From positions 186,001-250,000 of the forward strand of contig NZ_BIMK01000003.1 of the NCBI RefSeq assembly GCF_004001045.1: 64,000 nt of DNA, in the 5' to 3' direction. The notes beneath the pieces were generated by a model, which saw nothing but the letters and a program-made list of their open reading frames with translations, did no database searches and was not told where the DNA came from. This document shows positions 17,360 through 27,532 of the stretch, in pieces. The translations under genes and the position numbers were made by a program. The first letter of the stretch is position 1; each line of letters starts with the position of its first letter. Source of the DNA: Paenibacillus chibensis (GTDB lineage: Bacteria; Bacillota; Bacilli; Paenibacillales; Paenibacillaceae).

Positions 17360-17390
17360 GATGCGGCTCACGCATATGCACGGCCGCATC
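17360..17390 (-). other. Intercistronic hairpin ilvC-leuA
   Basis: GATGCGGC and GCCGCATC form a perfect 8-base-pair stem in the 167-base gap between ilvC and leuA. No T run follows, so it is more likely an mRNA processing or stability element than a terminator. Confidence 0.45.
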
Positions 17391-17425
17391 AAAATGGATC
17401 AATATCGTATAAGTATGATTATTTC

Positions 17426-18433
<1,008 letters not shown>

Positions 18434-18456
18434 TTAATTTTAAAAGAACCCTTATG

Positions 18457-18530
18457 AAGAGCGGGTGTTTCAAGAGACCCATGCGAAGGTTATCAAGTTC
18501 GTGTATCGATCTCCTCAAACCCCCGCTCTT
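18457..18530 (-). other. Long-range pairing in the ilvN-ilvC gap
   Basis: AAGAGCGGG (18457-18465) can pair with CCCGCTCTT (18522-18530) across a 56-base loop in the 149-base gap. It may mark an mRNA processing site that sets separate levels for ilvC; this is speculative. Confidence 0.3.
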
Positions 18531-18567
18531 AGGCGGGTAGTTTAGTTCATTTCATCAAACTGCATGT

Positions 18568-19053
18568 TTATACATTACCACGGATCATTGCTGTTACGCC
18601 GGTACGGGAAAGCTCTCGGATACCGTACGGCTTCAGGAGCTCGATCATTGCGTCGATTTTGGTGGTATCTCCCACCACCTGCACCATCAGATTACGACTG
18701 CCGATATCAACGACCGATGCGCGGAAGGTTTCGACCACGCCCATAATTTCAGGGCGCTCTGCCGGCTCGGCGTTGACCTTGATAAGCGCAAGCTCCCTGC
18801 CTACCATAGGACTGATGCTGAGGTTAATAACTTTAATAACATCAATCAGCTTATACAGCTGCTTCTCGATCTGCTCGAGTGTCTGCTCGTCGCCAATGGT
18901 CACGATAACCATCCGCGAGAGTCCCGGTTCCTCGGATTGTCCGACGGTGATACTCTCAATATTGAATCCGCGGCGGCCGAAGAGGCCGGATACTCTTTGC
19001 AAAACACCTGGCTGATCATTCACTAGAACGGCAATGGTATGTCTCGTACTCAT
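18568..19053 (-). CDS. ilvN: Acetolactate synthase small subunit
   Basis: A 161-residue regulatory subunit. The N-terminal ACT domain (about 1-75) includes the VNDQPGVLQRVSGLFGRRGFNI segment that forms the valine-binding interface, and a second ALS_ss_C domain covers about 80-157. It raises activity of the large subunit and gives feedback control. It starts two bases after the ilvB stop, so the subunits are coupled. Confidence 0.96.
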   Translation of the reverse strand: MSTRHTIAVLVNDQPGVLQRVSGLFGRRGFNIESITVGQSEEPGLSRMVIVTIGDEQTLEQIEKQLYKLIDVIKVINLSISPMVGRELALIKVNAEPAERPEIMGVVETFRASVVDIGSRNLMVQVVGDTTKIDAMIELLKPYGIRELSRTGVTAMIRGNV

Positions 19054-19055
19054 AT

Positions 19056-20801
19056 TTATGCATCTCCCAACAACATTTGATCAATGGTCGAGCCTTGAGT
19101 TACCATCGGGTATACATTTTCACCCTTGCTTACCACGAACTCGACAACGACAGGTCCCGGTGTTTCCAGCGCTTCGGCCCAAGCTTTGCGGGCTTCTTCC
19201 TTGTTGGTCGCCCGAAGCCCTTTTACGCCGTAGGCTTCCGCCAGTTTGACAAAATCAGGGCTGCCCTCCAGGTTGATGTGGCTGTAGCGGTTATCGTAAA
19301 TCAGCTCCTGCCACTGCCGGACCATGCCGAGAACCTGGTTGTTGATGATGACAATCTTGACCGGAATGTTATTGATGGCGCAGATGGCAAGCTCCTGTGA
19401 ACACATTTGCATGCCGCCGTCACCATTGATCGAGATGACGAGCCGTTCCGGATGAGCCATTTGGGCACCGATTGCCGAAGGAAGGCCGAAGCCCATCGTT
19501 CCAAGTCCCCCGGAGGTGATCCAGGAACGCGGCTGGTTGAATTTGTAATACTGTGCCGCCCACATTTGATGCTGCCCGACGTCGGTCGTTACGATCGCTT
19601 CGCCCTTCGTCGTTTCGTTCAGCATCTCGATGACCCATTGCGGCTTCAGTACCGTCTCGGAATCCTGATAGCTGAAAGGCACTTCCGCATTCGATTGCTT
19701 GATCCATGCTCTCCATTCGTCTGCGCGATCCGCGCGCTTCACTTCCGGATTCAGCATTTCCAGCACCGTCTTCACGTCGCCGACGATCGGGATGTCTGTC
19801 GGAACGTTTTTGCCGATTTCGGCCGGGTCGATGTCGATATGCACAATTTTGGCATGCGGCGCGAATCCGTTCAGGTTGCCGGTGACCCGGTCGTCGAAGC
19901 GGGCGCCGATGTTGATCAAGAGATCCGCTTTTTGAATCGCCATGTTGGACGTATACGTTCCGTGCATACCTGGCATTCCGGTCCAAAGCTCATGGCCGCT
20001 CGGGAAAGCTCCGAGTCCAAGCAGCGTTGTCGTGATCGGAATTTCGGTCTTCTTCACGAACTCGTAAAGGGCTTCATGTCCGCCGGAGTAAATCACGCCG
20101 CCGCCGGCCAGAATCATCGGACGCTCTGATTCCTCTATCGCCTGCACGAGTTTGTCGAGCTGCAGCTTGTTCGGAACCATCCGAGGGTTATAACCCCGGA
20201 GATTTACCGCGTTGCTGCTGGGCTCAAACAAAGTCAATGTTGCTGAAACATCCTTCGGAATGTCGATTAACACGGGACCTTTGCGACCGGTCGAAGCAAT
20301 GTGGAAAGCTTCGTGGATGACTCGCGGCAAATCTTTCACATCTCTGACCAGGTAGCTGTGCTTCGTAATCGGCATCGTGATGCCGGTAATATCCGCTTCC
20401 TGGAAAGCGTCAGTTCCGATCAGGGTTGTAGCCACGTTGCCGGTAATGACAACCAGAGGAACGGAATCCATGTAAGCTGTGGCAATTCCTGTGACCAGGT
20501 TTGTCGCCCCCGGTCCCGATGTTGCAATACATACGCCGACTTTACCGCTCGCTCTTGCATAGCCGTCCGCCGCATGAATCGCTCCCTGCTCATGACGAGT
20601 CAGCACATGCTTGAAATCCTCAAATCCATACATCGCATCATAAATATAAAGCACTGCCCCGCCCGGATATCCGAAAACACACTCGACGCCTTCCAGTAAA
20701 AGGCTGCGGAGCAGTATTTCCGAGCCGGTAATGACTTCCGGCTTCATCCATTTCTCACGTAGTTGTTCTGTAGACCGCACTTCAGGAGTTTGCGCGCTCA
20801 T
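19056..20801 (-). CDS. ilvB: Acetolactate synthase large subunit
   Basis: A 581-residue thiamine-diphosphate enzyme joining two pyruvates, or pyruvate and 2-oxobutyrate. The N-terminal PYR domain has GYPGGAVLYIYDA with the catalytic Glu region (LTRHEQGAIHAADGYAR). A central FAD-binding domain follows, then a C-terminal PP domain with the ThDP/Mg motif GDGGMQMCSQELA...NN. It is the first gene of the ilvBNC-leuA operon, behind a T-box leader with an attenuator. Confidence 0.97.
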   Translation of the reverse strand: MSAQTPEVRSTEQLREKWMKPEVITGSEILLRSLLLEGVECVFGYPGGAVLYIYDAMYGFEDFKHVLTRHEQGAIHAADGYARASGKVGVCIATSGPGATNLVTGIATAYMDSVPLVVITGNVATTLIGTDAFQEADITGITMPITKHSYLVRDVKDLPRVIHEAFHIASTGRKGPVLIDIPKDVSATLTLFEPSSNAVNLRGYNPRMVPNKLQLDKLVQAIEESERPMILAGGGVIYSGGHEALYEFVKKTEIPITTTLLGLGAFPSGHELWTGMPGMHGTYTSNMAIQKADLLINIGARFDDRVTGNLNGFAPHAKIVHIDIDPAEIGKNVPTDIPIVGDVKTVLEMLNPEVKRADRADEWRAWIKQSNAEVPFSYQDSETVLKPQWVIEMLNETTKGEAIVTTDVGQHQMWAAQYYKFNQPRSWITSGGLGTMGFGLPSAIGAQMAHPERLVISINGDGGMQMCSQELAICAINNIPVKIVIINNQVLGMVRQWQELIYDNRYSHINLEGSPDFVKLAEAYGVKGLRATNKEEARKAWAEALETPGPVVVEFVVSKGENVYPMVTQGSTIDQMLLGDA

Positions 20802-20851
20802 CAGTCATCCTCCTCCTCATAATTTACATACATGTAACATGCTAAGAAAAC

Positions 20852-21204
20852 AAAAAACCTTCCGTCCTCCACGCAGAAATATTCTGCGTGAGGGACGAAA
20901 GGTTGTGCTTCCGTGGTACCACCCATTTTTGCCATGCATCTCGCGATGTCAGGCCTCATCAAGTATAGAAATCAGGATAACGCTGTAAAAGAGTCAGCCG
21001 TTTCCCCATACCCACCGTCCGTAACGTGGACTAACGATTCTCCCTAATAGGCTTTAACGCGTTTCAGGAAAACAGCTCCGAGGTGAGCTCGTATAAAAGG
21101 GATTTTGGTGGAGGTTGCAGCTGTTCCTCACACTCTCTGAGCAAAAGGGCCCTTTAAACTTCGTCCTCTTCATTGCCGATCACGATATATTCGTTAAAAT
21201 GTTT
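20852..21204 (-). promoter_or_regulatory. T-box leader of ilvBNC-leuA (leucine type)
   Basis: The minus strand carries a full T-box riboswitch of about 350 bases. The T-box sequence AATGGGTGGTACCACGG is at 20927-20911. Stem I lies upstream, with candidate specifier codon CTC (21087-21085) in the context GAGCTCACC, giving leucine. The terminator hairpin is 20852-20905 and is followed by six T residues. Uncharged tRNA-Leu would favour the antiterminator and switch the operon on. The specifier is read by eye and should be confirmed by folding. Confidence 0.9.
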
Positions 21205-21210
21205 AGACAC

Positions 21211-21240
21211 ATTATATGATCCCTCGAACTTAAAAGTCAA
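21211..21240 (-). promoter_or_regulatory. Promoter of the ilv-leu operon
   Basis: On the minus strand TTGACT (21240-21235) and TATAAT (21216-21211) are 18 bases apart, so transcription should start near 21204 at the 5' end of the T-box leader. Confidence 0.8.
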
Positions 21241-21364
21241 TACCCATATTTTCAAAACGGCAAAAACGTCTACGCCGTTGACTACACACCGACGCCGCCC
21301 CTCCCTCATATGATGACATGTATTCACCTTTGGCAAAGCCCATCTTGAAGGGAGGACAGACGTC

Positions 21365-21808
21365 ATGATCAGGTATCGGAGACCCAAACAGGATGATGCA
21401 TTCATTCTTAAATTAATCGATTCCCAGCTTGTCCCGCTGTCGCATTTGAATGCGACCCAGCTCGAAGCCGTTCGCAAAGATATCCCGAAACGACTGGGGC
21501 GAGGCATTACGCTCATTGCCTGTCAAAATGTTGAAGATCATCCAGTCGGATTTGTTCATTTCATTCTGCATGGCGACCTGCTGTATATCGATATGTTGGC
21601 CGTCGCACCCGAATCCCAACGCAAAAGGTGGGGCAATACGCTGATGTTTCACGCGGAAAAATTTGCGGCGTCACGCGGGTGCAAGCGGTCCAAAGTCATG
21701 GTAGATGCCGGTAACGCCAGCGGCTTATCTTTTTATCAAAAGCTGGGTTATGTGATGGTGCGGTACCACACTCAAAATCAATGCCATGAGCTGGAAAAAA
21801 CATTGTAA
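21365..21808 (+). CDS. GNAT family acetyltransferase
   Basis: A 147-residue GCN5-related N-acetyltransferase. The fold shows in the central strand DLLYIDMLAVAPESQRKRWGNTLMFHAEKFA, which holds the acetyl-CoA pyrophosphate loop (here QRKRWG instead of the usual Q/RxxGxG/A), and the C-terminal NASGLSFYQKLGYVMV. The acceptor is unknown. GGGAGG lies upstream of the ATG. It is a single gene, divergent from the ilv operon. Confidence 0.85.
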   Translation: MIRYRRPKQDDAFILKLIDSQLVPLSHLNATQLEAVRKDIPKRLGRGITLIACQNVEDHPVGFVHFILHGDLLYIDMLAVAPESQRKRWGNTLMFHAEKFAASRGCKRSKVMVDAGNASGLSFYQKLGYVMVRYHTQNQCHELEKTL

Positions 21809-21847
21809 ATCATACGGATTCCGAAGAAACTTCTGGTCTATTGAATC

Positions 21848-22192
21848 TTAGAAAAACCCAAACCCGCCTGGGTATCCCCCTGGATAACCGCCGGGACCAT
21901 ATCCCGGTACGCCGCCGTATGGAACCGGGCCGGGGCCGTAACCAAAGCCGCCGCCAAAACCGCCACCATAGAAACCTGCATAAGGCGCTGTTCCGATGGC
22001 CAGAAGATCGAACAAGACGAGAGGAATTATCGCCTTGGTTTGTACGTTTTTCCCTTTGCTGCGCTGAAGAATCAGGCGATTGCCGGATATGCGAACAAGT
22101 TTGCCGGTGACGAGATTCCCGTCTTTTTTAACCGCCACGATATGCTGACCGATCAGCTTTTGCGCTTGTTTACGGGTAACAGTCTGTTGCAT
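21848..22192 (-). CDS. Sm-like domain with Gly/Tyr/Pro-rich tail
   Basis: A 114-residue protein. Residues 10-50 (LIGQHIVAVKKDGNLVTGKL) look like the small beta-barrel of spore-coat-associated or YuzF/DUF2642-type proteins. A hydrophobic patch IIPLVLFDLLAIG follows. The last 45 residues consist almost only of Gly, Tyr, Pro and Phe in GGFGGGFGYGPG-type repeats. Such tails occur in spore coat and matrix proteins and can self-associate. No partner gene is adjacent. Function is not known; a spore surface role is a guess. Confidence 0.75.
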   Translation of the reverse strand: MQQTVTRKQAQKLIGQHIVAVKKDGNLVTGKLVRISGNRLILQRSKGKNVQTKAIIPLVLFDLLAIGTAPYAGFYGGGFGGGFGYGPGPVPYGGVPGYGPGGYPGGYPGGFGFF

Positions 22193-22318
22193 GAGATCCC
22201 TCCTCCAAATGTGTTCAATGATAGTCTATTCCGCACATATCGAACGCGCCTGTTCCATAGCCCGGTGTACCTCCAAGTTATTAACCTAGCGTTGCGCCGC
22301 CTCTATCCTTCAACAACG

Positions 22319-22358
22319 CAAAAAGGCTGCATCCCTATGAAGGAATGCAGCCTTTTTT
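22319..22358. terminator. Terminator of the nup operon
   Basis: AAAAAGGCTGCAT and ATGCAGCCTTTTTT form a strong stem just downstream of nupQ on the minus strand, with T runs on both strands. Confidence 0.88.
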
Positions 22359-22376
22359 GACTTGCTTGTATTCGTT

Positions 22377-23339
22377 TTATCGCTTGCCCGGATCGTACGG
22401 TTCCCCGAGTGCGGCAGGTGCCGAAGATTTCCCGACTGCAGCCACGAGCACGATAACCGTGAGCACATAAGGCAGCATGTAGATAAACTCTTGCGGAATA
22501 TCCTTGGACCAGGCGAACAATTGAAAATAATTTCCAATTGCCTGGGAGAAGCCGAAGAATACGGCTGCGCCAAAGGCGCCAAGCGGATTCCATTTACCGA
22601 AAATCATCGCCGCGATCGCGATAAAGCCTTGACCTGAAATCGTATTATACGAGAACGTATTGGTCGTGGTCAGCGTGATCGTCGCACCGCCCAGAGCAGC
22701 AAGCGCGCCGCTCAAAATAACGCCGATATAGCGCATGCGAAGCACCTTGACCCCCACCGTATCCGCAGCGCTCGGATGTTCGCCGACCGAGCGGAGGCGA
22801 AGTCCAAACGACGTTTTGTACAGCACATAGAAAGATACCAGCACCAGAATTATCGCCAGATACGTGGTCGGGTAGTTGTTAAAGATCCCTTCTCCGATAA
22901 TCGGTATTTTCGACAGAAACGGAACAGGCCATTTATCCAGACCAAACTTCAGAAGCGTCGTTTCGCCAGCGCCGTCGAACAGCAATTTAACCATGTAAAG
23001 CGTGCTGCCAGCCGCCAGGAAGTTAATGACGACACCACTGATAACCTGATCGGCCTTGAAGGTGATGGACGCGACGGCATGAATCAACGATGCTATAATC
23101 CCCATGACCAGCGCAGCCAGCAAGCCGACATACGGAGAAGCACCTTCCATGCCGGCATTTTCCGCATAATAGGATGCGACGCCGGCAGCGAATGCGCCGA
23201 AAGTCATCAATCCCTCGATACCAATATTGGTGACACCGGAACGTTCAGAGAAGATGCCGCCCATGGCAGCAAAGATGAGCGCCGTAGAAAATACAAGCGT
23301 CGTATTAATCAGCTGGCCGATTGTTGTCATCCAATCCAT
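22377..23339 (-). CDS. nupQ: Guanosine/nucleoside ABC permease
   Basis: A 320-residue inner-membrane permease of the BPD_transp_2 family with about eight to ten helices. It opens with LVFSTALIFAAMGGIFSERSGVTNIGIEGLM, the family hallmark. Together with NupP it should form the channel of a nucleoside importer like Bacillus subtilis NupNOPQ. Its ATG directly follows the nupP stop (TAAATG). Last gene of the operon. Confidence 0.9.
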   Translation of the reverse strand: MDWMTTIGQLINTTLVFSTALIFAAMGGIFSERSGVTNIGIEGLMTFGAFAAGVASYYAENAGMEGASPYVGLLAALVMGIIASLIHAVASITFKADQVISGVVINFLAAGSTLYMVKLLFDGAGETTLLKFGLDKWPVPFLSKIPIIGEGIFNNYPTTYLAIILVLVSFYVLYKTSFGLRLRSVGEHPSAADTVGVKVLRMRYIGVILSGALAALGGATITLTTTNTFSYNTISGQGFIAIAAMIFGKWNPLGAFGAAVFFGFSQAIGNYFQLFAWSKDIPQEFIYMLPYVLTVIVLVAAVGKSSAPAALGEPYDPGKR

Positions 23340-24419
23340 TTACAACACCTTCTCTTTCTTGCGCTTTAGATACAAGGGTTTGAGAACCCAGCGCACAATA
23401 CCTTGTGCAGCAATGAAGAATATGATCGAACCGATAACGATCCGAATAATTTCAGGCGGAACATCCGCACCGAAGCTCATGCCTGCGGAGCCGTAAGTCA
23501 GCACGCCGAACAGCGATGCGGACAACAAAATACCGAATGGATGGTTCATGCCGATCAGCGCCACCGCGATGCCGTCAAAGCCTACGCCCGGCGAGCCCGT
23601 AAAGATGGCCTGGTAATGGAACACGCCCAGAACCTGGAAAGCTCCGCCCAATCCGGCAAAGACACCACTGATAAACATCGCTTTGACGATGTTTTTCTTC
23701 ACGTTCATGCCGGCATATTTCGCAGCATCCGCATTGTGTCCAACCGCTCTGAGCTCATAGCCCTGCTTGCTCTTCCACATGTAGATAAAGAAGAACACGG
23801 CTGCTAATATCGCAATGACCGTCCCCCAGTGCATCCGCGCATTATCGAATGCATCGGACAACCAGCCGATCGAAATAGAAGCGGTATCCTTGATTTCCTC
23901 GGATTTTTGCTGCCCCTTCTGGAGCAGGAAATTTCTCACGATATAGTTACCGAAATACAGCGCGGTCCAGTTCAGCATGATCGAGATAATAACCTCATTC
24001 ACGCCGCGTTTGGCTTTCAGGTAACCGGTAATGCCAGCCCAAATGCCGCCGGCAAGGCCGCCGGCAATAATCGCAACCAGCGCATGCACGACGATCGGAA
24101 GACCGGACAGTTTGATCCCTACTGCTGTAGCTGCCGTCATCCCCATAATGTATTGACCTTCCGCACCAATGTTAAACAAGCCGGCGCGGAATGCAAAGGC
24201 AACCGCCAAACCCGTCATAATCAGCGGCGTAATTTCGCGGATCGCTTCCCCGAAATCATACGGATTGCCAAAAACGGTTGAAAACAAGGAGCTGTAAGCA
24301 AGCAGCGGATCATAACCGCCGATCAGCATAATAATGGCACCAACGATGAGGCCGAGAATAATGGCTACGACAGGCACCAGGAGGTTGTTCACAGAAAAGA
24401 TTTTAAATACTTTGCTCAT
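23340..24419 (-). CDS. nupP: Guanosine/nucleoside ABC permease
   Basis: A 359-residue permease of the same family as NupQ, with the hallmark FRAGLFNIGAEGQYIMG at about residues 80-96 and a loop VNEVIISIMLNW. The start ATG shares a base with the nupO stop (TAATG). It pairs with NupQ in a heterodimeric membrane channel. Confidence 0.9.
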   Translation of the reverse strand: MSKVFKIFSVNNLLVPVVAIILGLIVGAIIMLIGGYDPLLAYSSLFSTVFGNPYDFGEAIREITPLIMTGLAVAFAFRAGLFNIGAEGQYIMGMTAATAVGIKLSGLPIVVHALVAIIAGGLAGGIWAGITGYLKAKRGVNEVIISIMLNWTALYFGNYIVRNFLLQKGQQKSEEIKDTASISIGWLSDAFDNARMHWGTVIAILAAVFFFIYMWKSKQGYELRAVGHNADAAKYAGMNVKKNIVKAMFISGVFAGLGGAFQVLGVFHYQAIFTGSPGVGFDGIAVALIGMNHPFGILLSASLFGVLTYGSAGMSFGADVPPEIIRIVIGSIIFFIAAQGIVRWVLKPLYLKRKKEKVL

Positions 24420-25954
24420 TATGCCTTCCCTCCCGCAATCTTACTGCCTGCCATCATGAGACCGAGCTCCTGGTCATTGGTTTGCTCCGGAAGCACTTCC
24501 CCGACGATTTGCCCCTCATAAATAACGGCAATCCGGTCGGAAACGTTAATAATCTCATCCAGCTCAAAGGAAATAAGCAGTACGGCTTTGCCTTGATCCC
24601 GCTGCGCTACCAGCTGCTTTTGGACGAACTCGATGGCACCGACGTCCAAACCGCGAGTCGGCTGGGCCGCGATCAGCAGATCCGGATTTTTATCTATTTC
24701 CCGGGCTATAATCGCCTTCTGCTGGTTACCTCCGGACAGGGAACGGGCTTTGGTCTCAATGCTTGGCGTTCTGACGTCAAAATGCTCGATCAGGCGTTTC
24801 GCCTGCTTGTCGATTGCGCCTTTCTTCAAGAAGCCGCCGCGATTGTACGGCGCCTGATAATATGTTTCCAAAACCATATTTTCACTCATGGAGAAATCAA
24901 GGACGAGTCCATGCTTATGACGATCTTCCGGTATATGAGATACGCCGCTTTCCGTGATCTGGCGCGGACTTTTGTTCGTAATGTCCTTGCCGTTCAGCTC
25001 AATGATCCCGGTATCCACATGTCTAAGGCCGGTTAAAGCCTCGATCAGCTCGCTTTGTCCGTTGCCATCCACGCCCGCAATGCCCAGGATCTCGCCTGCA
25101 CGGACTTTAAGATTCAGATTATTCAGGACCGCAATAGCATCCTTATTTTTAGCCGTCAGTCCTTTAACCTCAAGCACCGTTTCTTTCGGCGTCGCCGGCT
25201 TCTTGTCCACTTTGAAGGACACGCTGCGTCCGACCATTTTCTCGGCCAGCTCATTCGGATTGGTTTCTGCCGTTTTCAAGGTATCAATCACCTTGCCCCG
25301 GCGGATGATCGTCACCGTATCCGAAATCTGCATGATCTCTTTCAGCTTGTGGGTAATGAGAATGATCGACTTGCCTTCCTCAACGAGGCGCTTCATAATC
25401 CCCATCAATTCGCTGATTTCCTGCGGTGTTAGCACAGCCGTCGGCTCGTCAAAGATCAGAATATCCGCACCGCGATAAAGCGTCTTCAAAATTTCGACGC
25501 GTTGCTGCATGCCGACGGAAATATCCTGAATCTTGGCATTCGGATTTACTTTGAGACCGTATTGGTCCGAGAGCTTTTTAATCTTGGCAACCGAAGTCTT
25601 GTAATCTACCTGAATGCCCATTTTCTTCGGCTCCATGCCCAGGATGATATTTTCTGTTACCGTAAAAGGCTGAACCAGCTTGAAATGCTGATGCACCATC
25701 CCGATGCCGAGCTCAATCGCCTTATTCGGGCTGTCAATCATAACAGGCTTGCCATTCACTTCAATACTGCCTTCATCCGGTTGATACAATCCGAAAACAA
25801 TGTTCATCAAGGTTGATTTACCTGCACCATTCTCCCCGAGCAGTGCATGGATTTCGCCCTTGTGCAGCTTCAAGCTGATGGAGTCGTTGGCAACGATGCC
25901 GGGAAAGCGTTTGGTTATCTGCTTTAACTCAACGACAGGGGTTGCTGCATCCAT
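24419..25954 (-). CDS. nupO: Nucleoside ABC transporter ATP-binding protein
   Basis: A 511-residue protein with two fused ABC ATPase domains. The first has Walker A GENGAGKST (about 40), signature ISVGMQQRVEI and Walker B LIFDEPTAVL. The second has a degenerate Walker A (GVDGNGQSE), signature LSGGNQQKAII and a modified Walker B (LLIAAQPTRGLD). This asymmetry is normal for the RbsA/NupO class, where one site is catalytically weak. It energises import of nucleosides. Confidence 0.93.
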   Translation of the reverse strand: MDAATPVVELKQITKRFPGIVANDSISLKLHKGEIHALLGENGAGKSTLMNIVFGLYQPDEGSIEVNGKPVMIDSPNKAIELGIGMVHQHFKLVQPFTVTENIILGMEPKKMGIQVDYKTSVAKIKKLSDQYGLKVNPNAKIQDISVGMQQRVEILKTLYRGADILIFDEPTAVLTPQEISELMGIMKRLVEEGKSIILITHKLKEIMQISDTVTIIRRGKVIDTLKTAETNPNELAEKMVGRSVSFKVDKKPATPKETVLEVKGLTAKNKDAIAVLNNLNLKVRAGEILGIAGVDGNGQSELIEALTGLRHVDTGIIELNGKDITNKSPRQITESGVSHIPEDRHKHGLVLDFSMSENMVLETYYQAPYNRGGFLKKGAIDKQAKRLIEHFDVRTPSIETKARSLSGGNQQKAIIAREIDKNPDLLIAAQPTRGLDVGAIEFVQKQLVAQRDQGKAVLLISFELDEIINVSDRIAVIYEGQIVGEVLPEQTNDQELGLMMAGSKIAGGKA

Positions 25955-25997
25955 GAGATCACCCTTATTTCAATATTTTTTGCTAAAGAACGTAAGA

Positions 25998-26024
25998 CAA
26001 GGCCAGTTATATCAACCAGCCTTG
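25998..26024 (-). other. Intercistronic hairpin nupN-nupO
   Basis: CAAGGC and GCCTTG pair, with extra pairing inside, in the 116-base gap after nupN. It may act as a partial terminator or 3' stabiliser so that the binding protein is made in excess over the permease. Confidence 0.5.
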
Positions 26025-26070
26025 CCGTTTAATAAACACATTAAATTCTCAGATGATCAGCGCTTGAAGA

Positions 26071-27105
26071 TTATTCTTCAGGAACTTTGATTTCGCCGCT
26101 GATGATTTTTTGTTTGTAATCTTCCACTTCTTTAAGCACGTCCGCAGGAACGTTTTTGCTCGAAGTATCAGCCAAGCCAACGCCGTCTTCTTTCAGACCC
26201 AATGTCTCAGCTCCGCCTTTGAACGTACCGTCGATGACTTCTTTCGTTACCTTGTCAACCGCTGTGGATACGCCTTTAACCATGGAAGTCAGTGTAACGT
26301 CATCGCCGAATTCCAGGGATTGGTCTTTGTCTACGCCGATAACCCAAACTTTGCTGCCGCCAGCTTTGTTACGGGAAATCGCTTCGTTAAACACGCCAGT
26401 ACCAGTAGCGCCAGCAGCGTGGAAGATGATGTCTACGCCGTCATTGTACATGGTAGCTGCAGCCGCTTTACCTTGGTCAGGCTTGTCGAATGCGCCAGTG
26501 TAGTTGATTTTGATTTCAGCGTTAGGGTTAGCTTGTTTCACGCCAGCCTTGAAGCCTGCTTCAAAACGTTTGATAACCGGAATTTCAGAACCGCCGACAA
26601 AGCCGACTTTACCTGTTTTCGTCATTTTACCAGCAACGACACCAACCAGGAAAGCACCTTCGTTCTCTGCAAACGTTACAGAGCGTACGTTAGGAGCGTC
26701 GACAACTGCATCGATGATCGCCAGGTGTGCATCCGGATTTTGGTCTGCAACGGTTTTCATGTCCGCTCCGAGGTCAAAGCCAATGCCCCAAGTCAGGTCA
26801 TATTTGTCTTTAACGTATTTGTTCAGGTTTGTTACATAGTCTTCTTTGGATTTCGATTGCAGGTATTTAGCTGTGATGCCTTTGTCTTTTTCCAAGCCTT
26901 GAAGTGCTTCCCAAGCGGATTGGTTAAAGGATTTATCATTAACCCCGCCCACGTCAGTTACCAGACCTACTTTAACAGCGGACTTTGCAGTTCCCGCAGA
27001 ATCTCCGCCGGATGCGCCTGTCTCTTCTTTCTTTTTACCGCAGCCAGCAAGCACGACTGAAAACGCGAGCAGCATAATCAGCGATAATTTGAACATCTTT
27101 TTCAT
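26071..27105 (-). CDS. nupN: BMP-family nucleoside-binding lipoprotein
   Basis: A 344-residue solute-binding lipoprotein of the Bmp/Med family. A signal peptide with lipobox LAGC is followed by KKKEE, so the mature protein is tethered to the outer face of the membrane. Family motifs include VGLVTDVGGVNDKSFNQSAWEAL and GFVGGSEIPVIKRFEAGFKAG. It should capture guanosine or other nucleosides for NupOPQ. The ATG at 27105 has a GGGGGA site; the longer frame to 27159 is not needed. First gene of the operon. Confidence 0.92.
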   Translation of the reverse strand: MKKMFKLSLIMLLAFSVVLAGCGKKKEETGASGGDSAGTAKSAVKVGLVTDVGGVNDKSFNQSAWEALQGLEKDKGITAKYLQSKSKEDYVTNLNKYVKDKYDLTWGIGFDLGADMKTVADQNPDAHLAIIDAVVDAPNVRSVTFAENEGAFLVGVVAGKMTKTGKVGFVGGSEIPVIKRFEAGFKAGVKQANPNAEIKINYTGAFDKPDQGKAAAATMYNDGVDIIFHAAGATGTGVFNEAISRNKAGGSKVWVIGVDKDQSLEFGDDVTLTSMVKGVSTAVDKVTKEVIDGTFKGGAETLGLKEDGVGLADTSSKNVPADVLKEVEDYKQKIISGEIKVPEE

Positions 27106-27332
27106 TGAAATTTGTCCCCCTAGAATGAATTCTTTCCTCTCATTCGTCCAGCCCCGCAAGCAATTGATCTATGGTCAATTAATCGCAAGAAAAGGCTTGT
27201 ACAAATGTTGGACTTTTCACATTTCAGATTATACCTGCTCGTATCGTCAAAATCCAGCATATTTATATCCGAAACGAAATTTTTTTTGAGCAAAAATAAA
27301 AGAAAGCGCTTTATAATGGTAAAATAATACAG

Positions 27333-27364
27333 TTTACGTAACGTAAATGTCACATATTGTGACA
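27333..27364. promoter_or_regulatory. Two adjoining palindromes upstream of nupN
   Basis: TTTACGTAACGTAAA (27333-27347) and TGTCACATATTGTGACA (27348-27364) are both perfect palindromes and touch each other. They lie upstream of AT-rich -10-like sequences (CATTAT, TATTAT) on the minus strand, about 230 bases before nupN. They look like operators for one or two regulators that I cannot name. Confidence 0.55.
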
Positions 27365-27483
27365 AAATGCGTTAATGCGTTAAAAGATTACCGTACCATT
27401 ACGATATGGTTGCCCTGCTACTTCTCTTCCATGGCGTATCAATGTCACTTTTGCTCGCATCACGATAGGCCCGTTTTCATTCC

Positions 27484-27512
27484 AAAAAAAACCGCCGGTT
27501 AAGGCGGTTTTA
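27484..27512. terminator. Terminator of infC-rpmI-rplT
   Basis: AAAACCGCC and GGCGGTTTT form a perfect stem with a T-rich tail on the minus strand, 20 bases after rplT. Confidence 0.88.
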
Positions 27513-27532
27513 CTTATACAATGAACGCTAGA

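Noticed and set aside
27300..27316. A possible cre site (AGAAAGCGCTTTAT) near the nup operators
   Set aside because: The central AAAGCGCTTT fits, but three consensus positions are wrong, so I did not call it.
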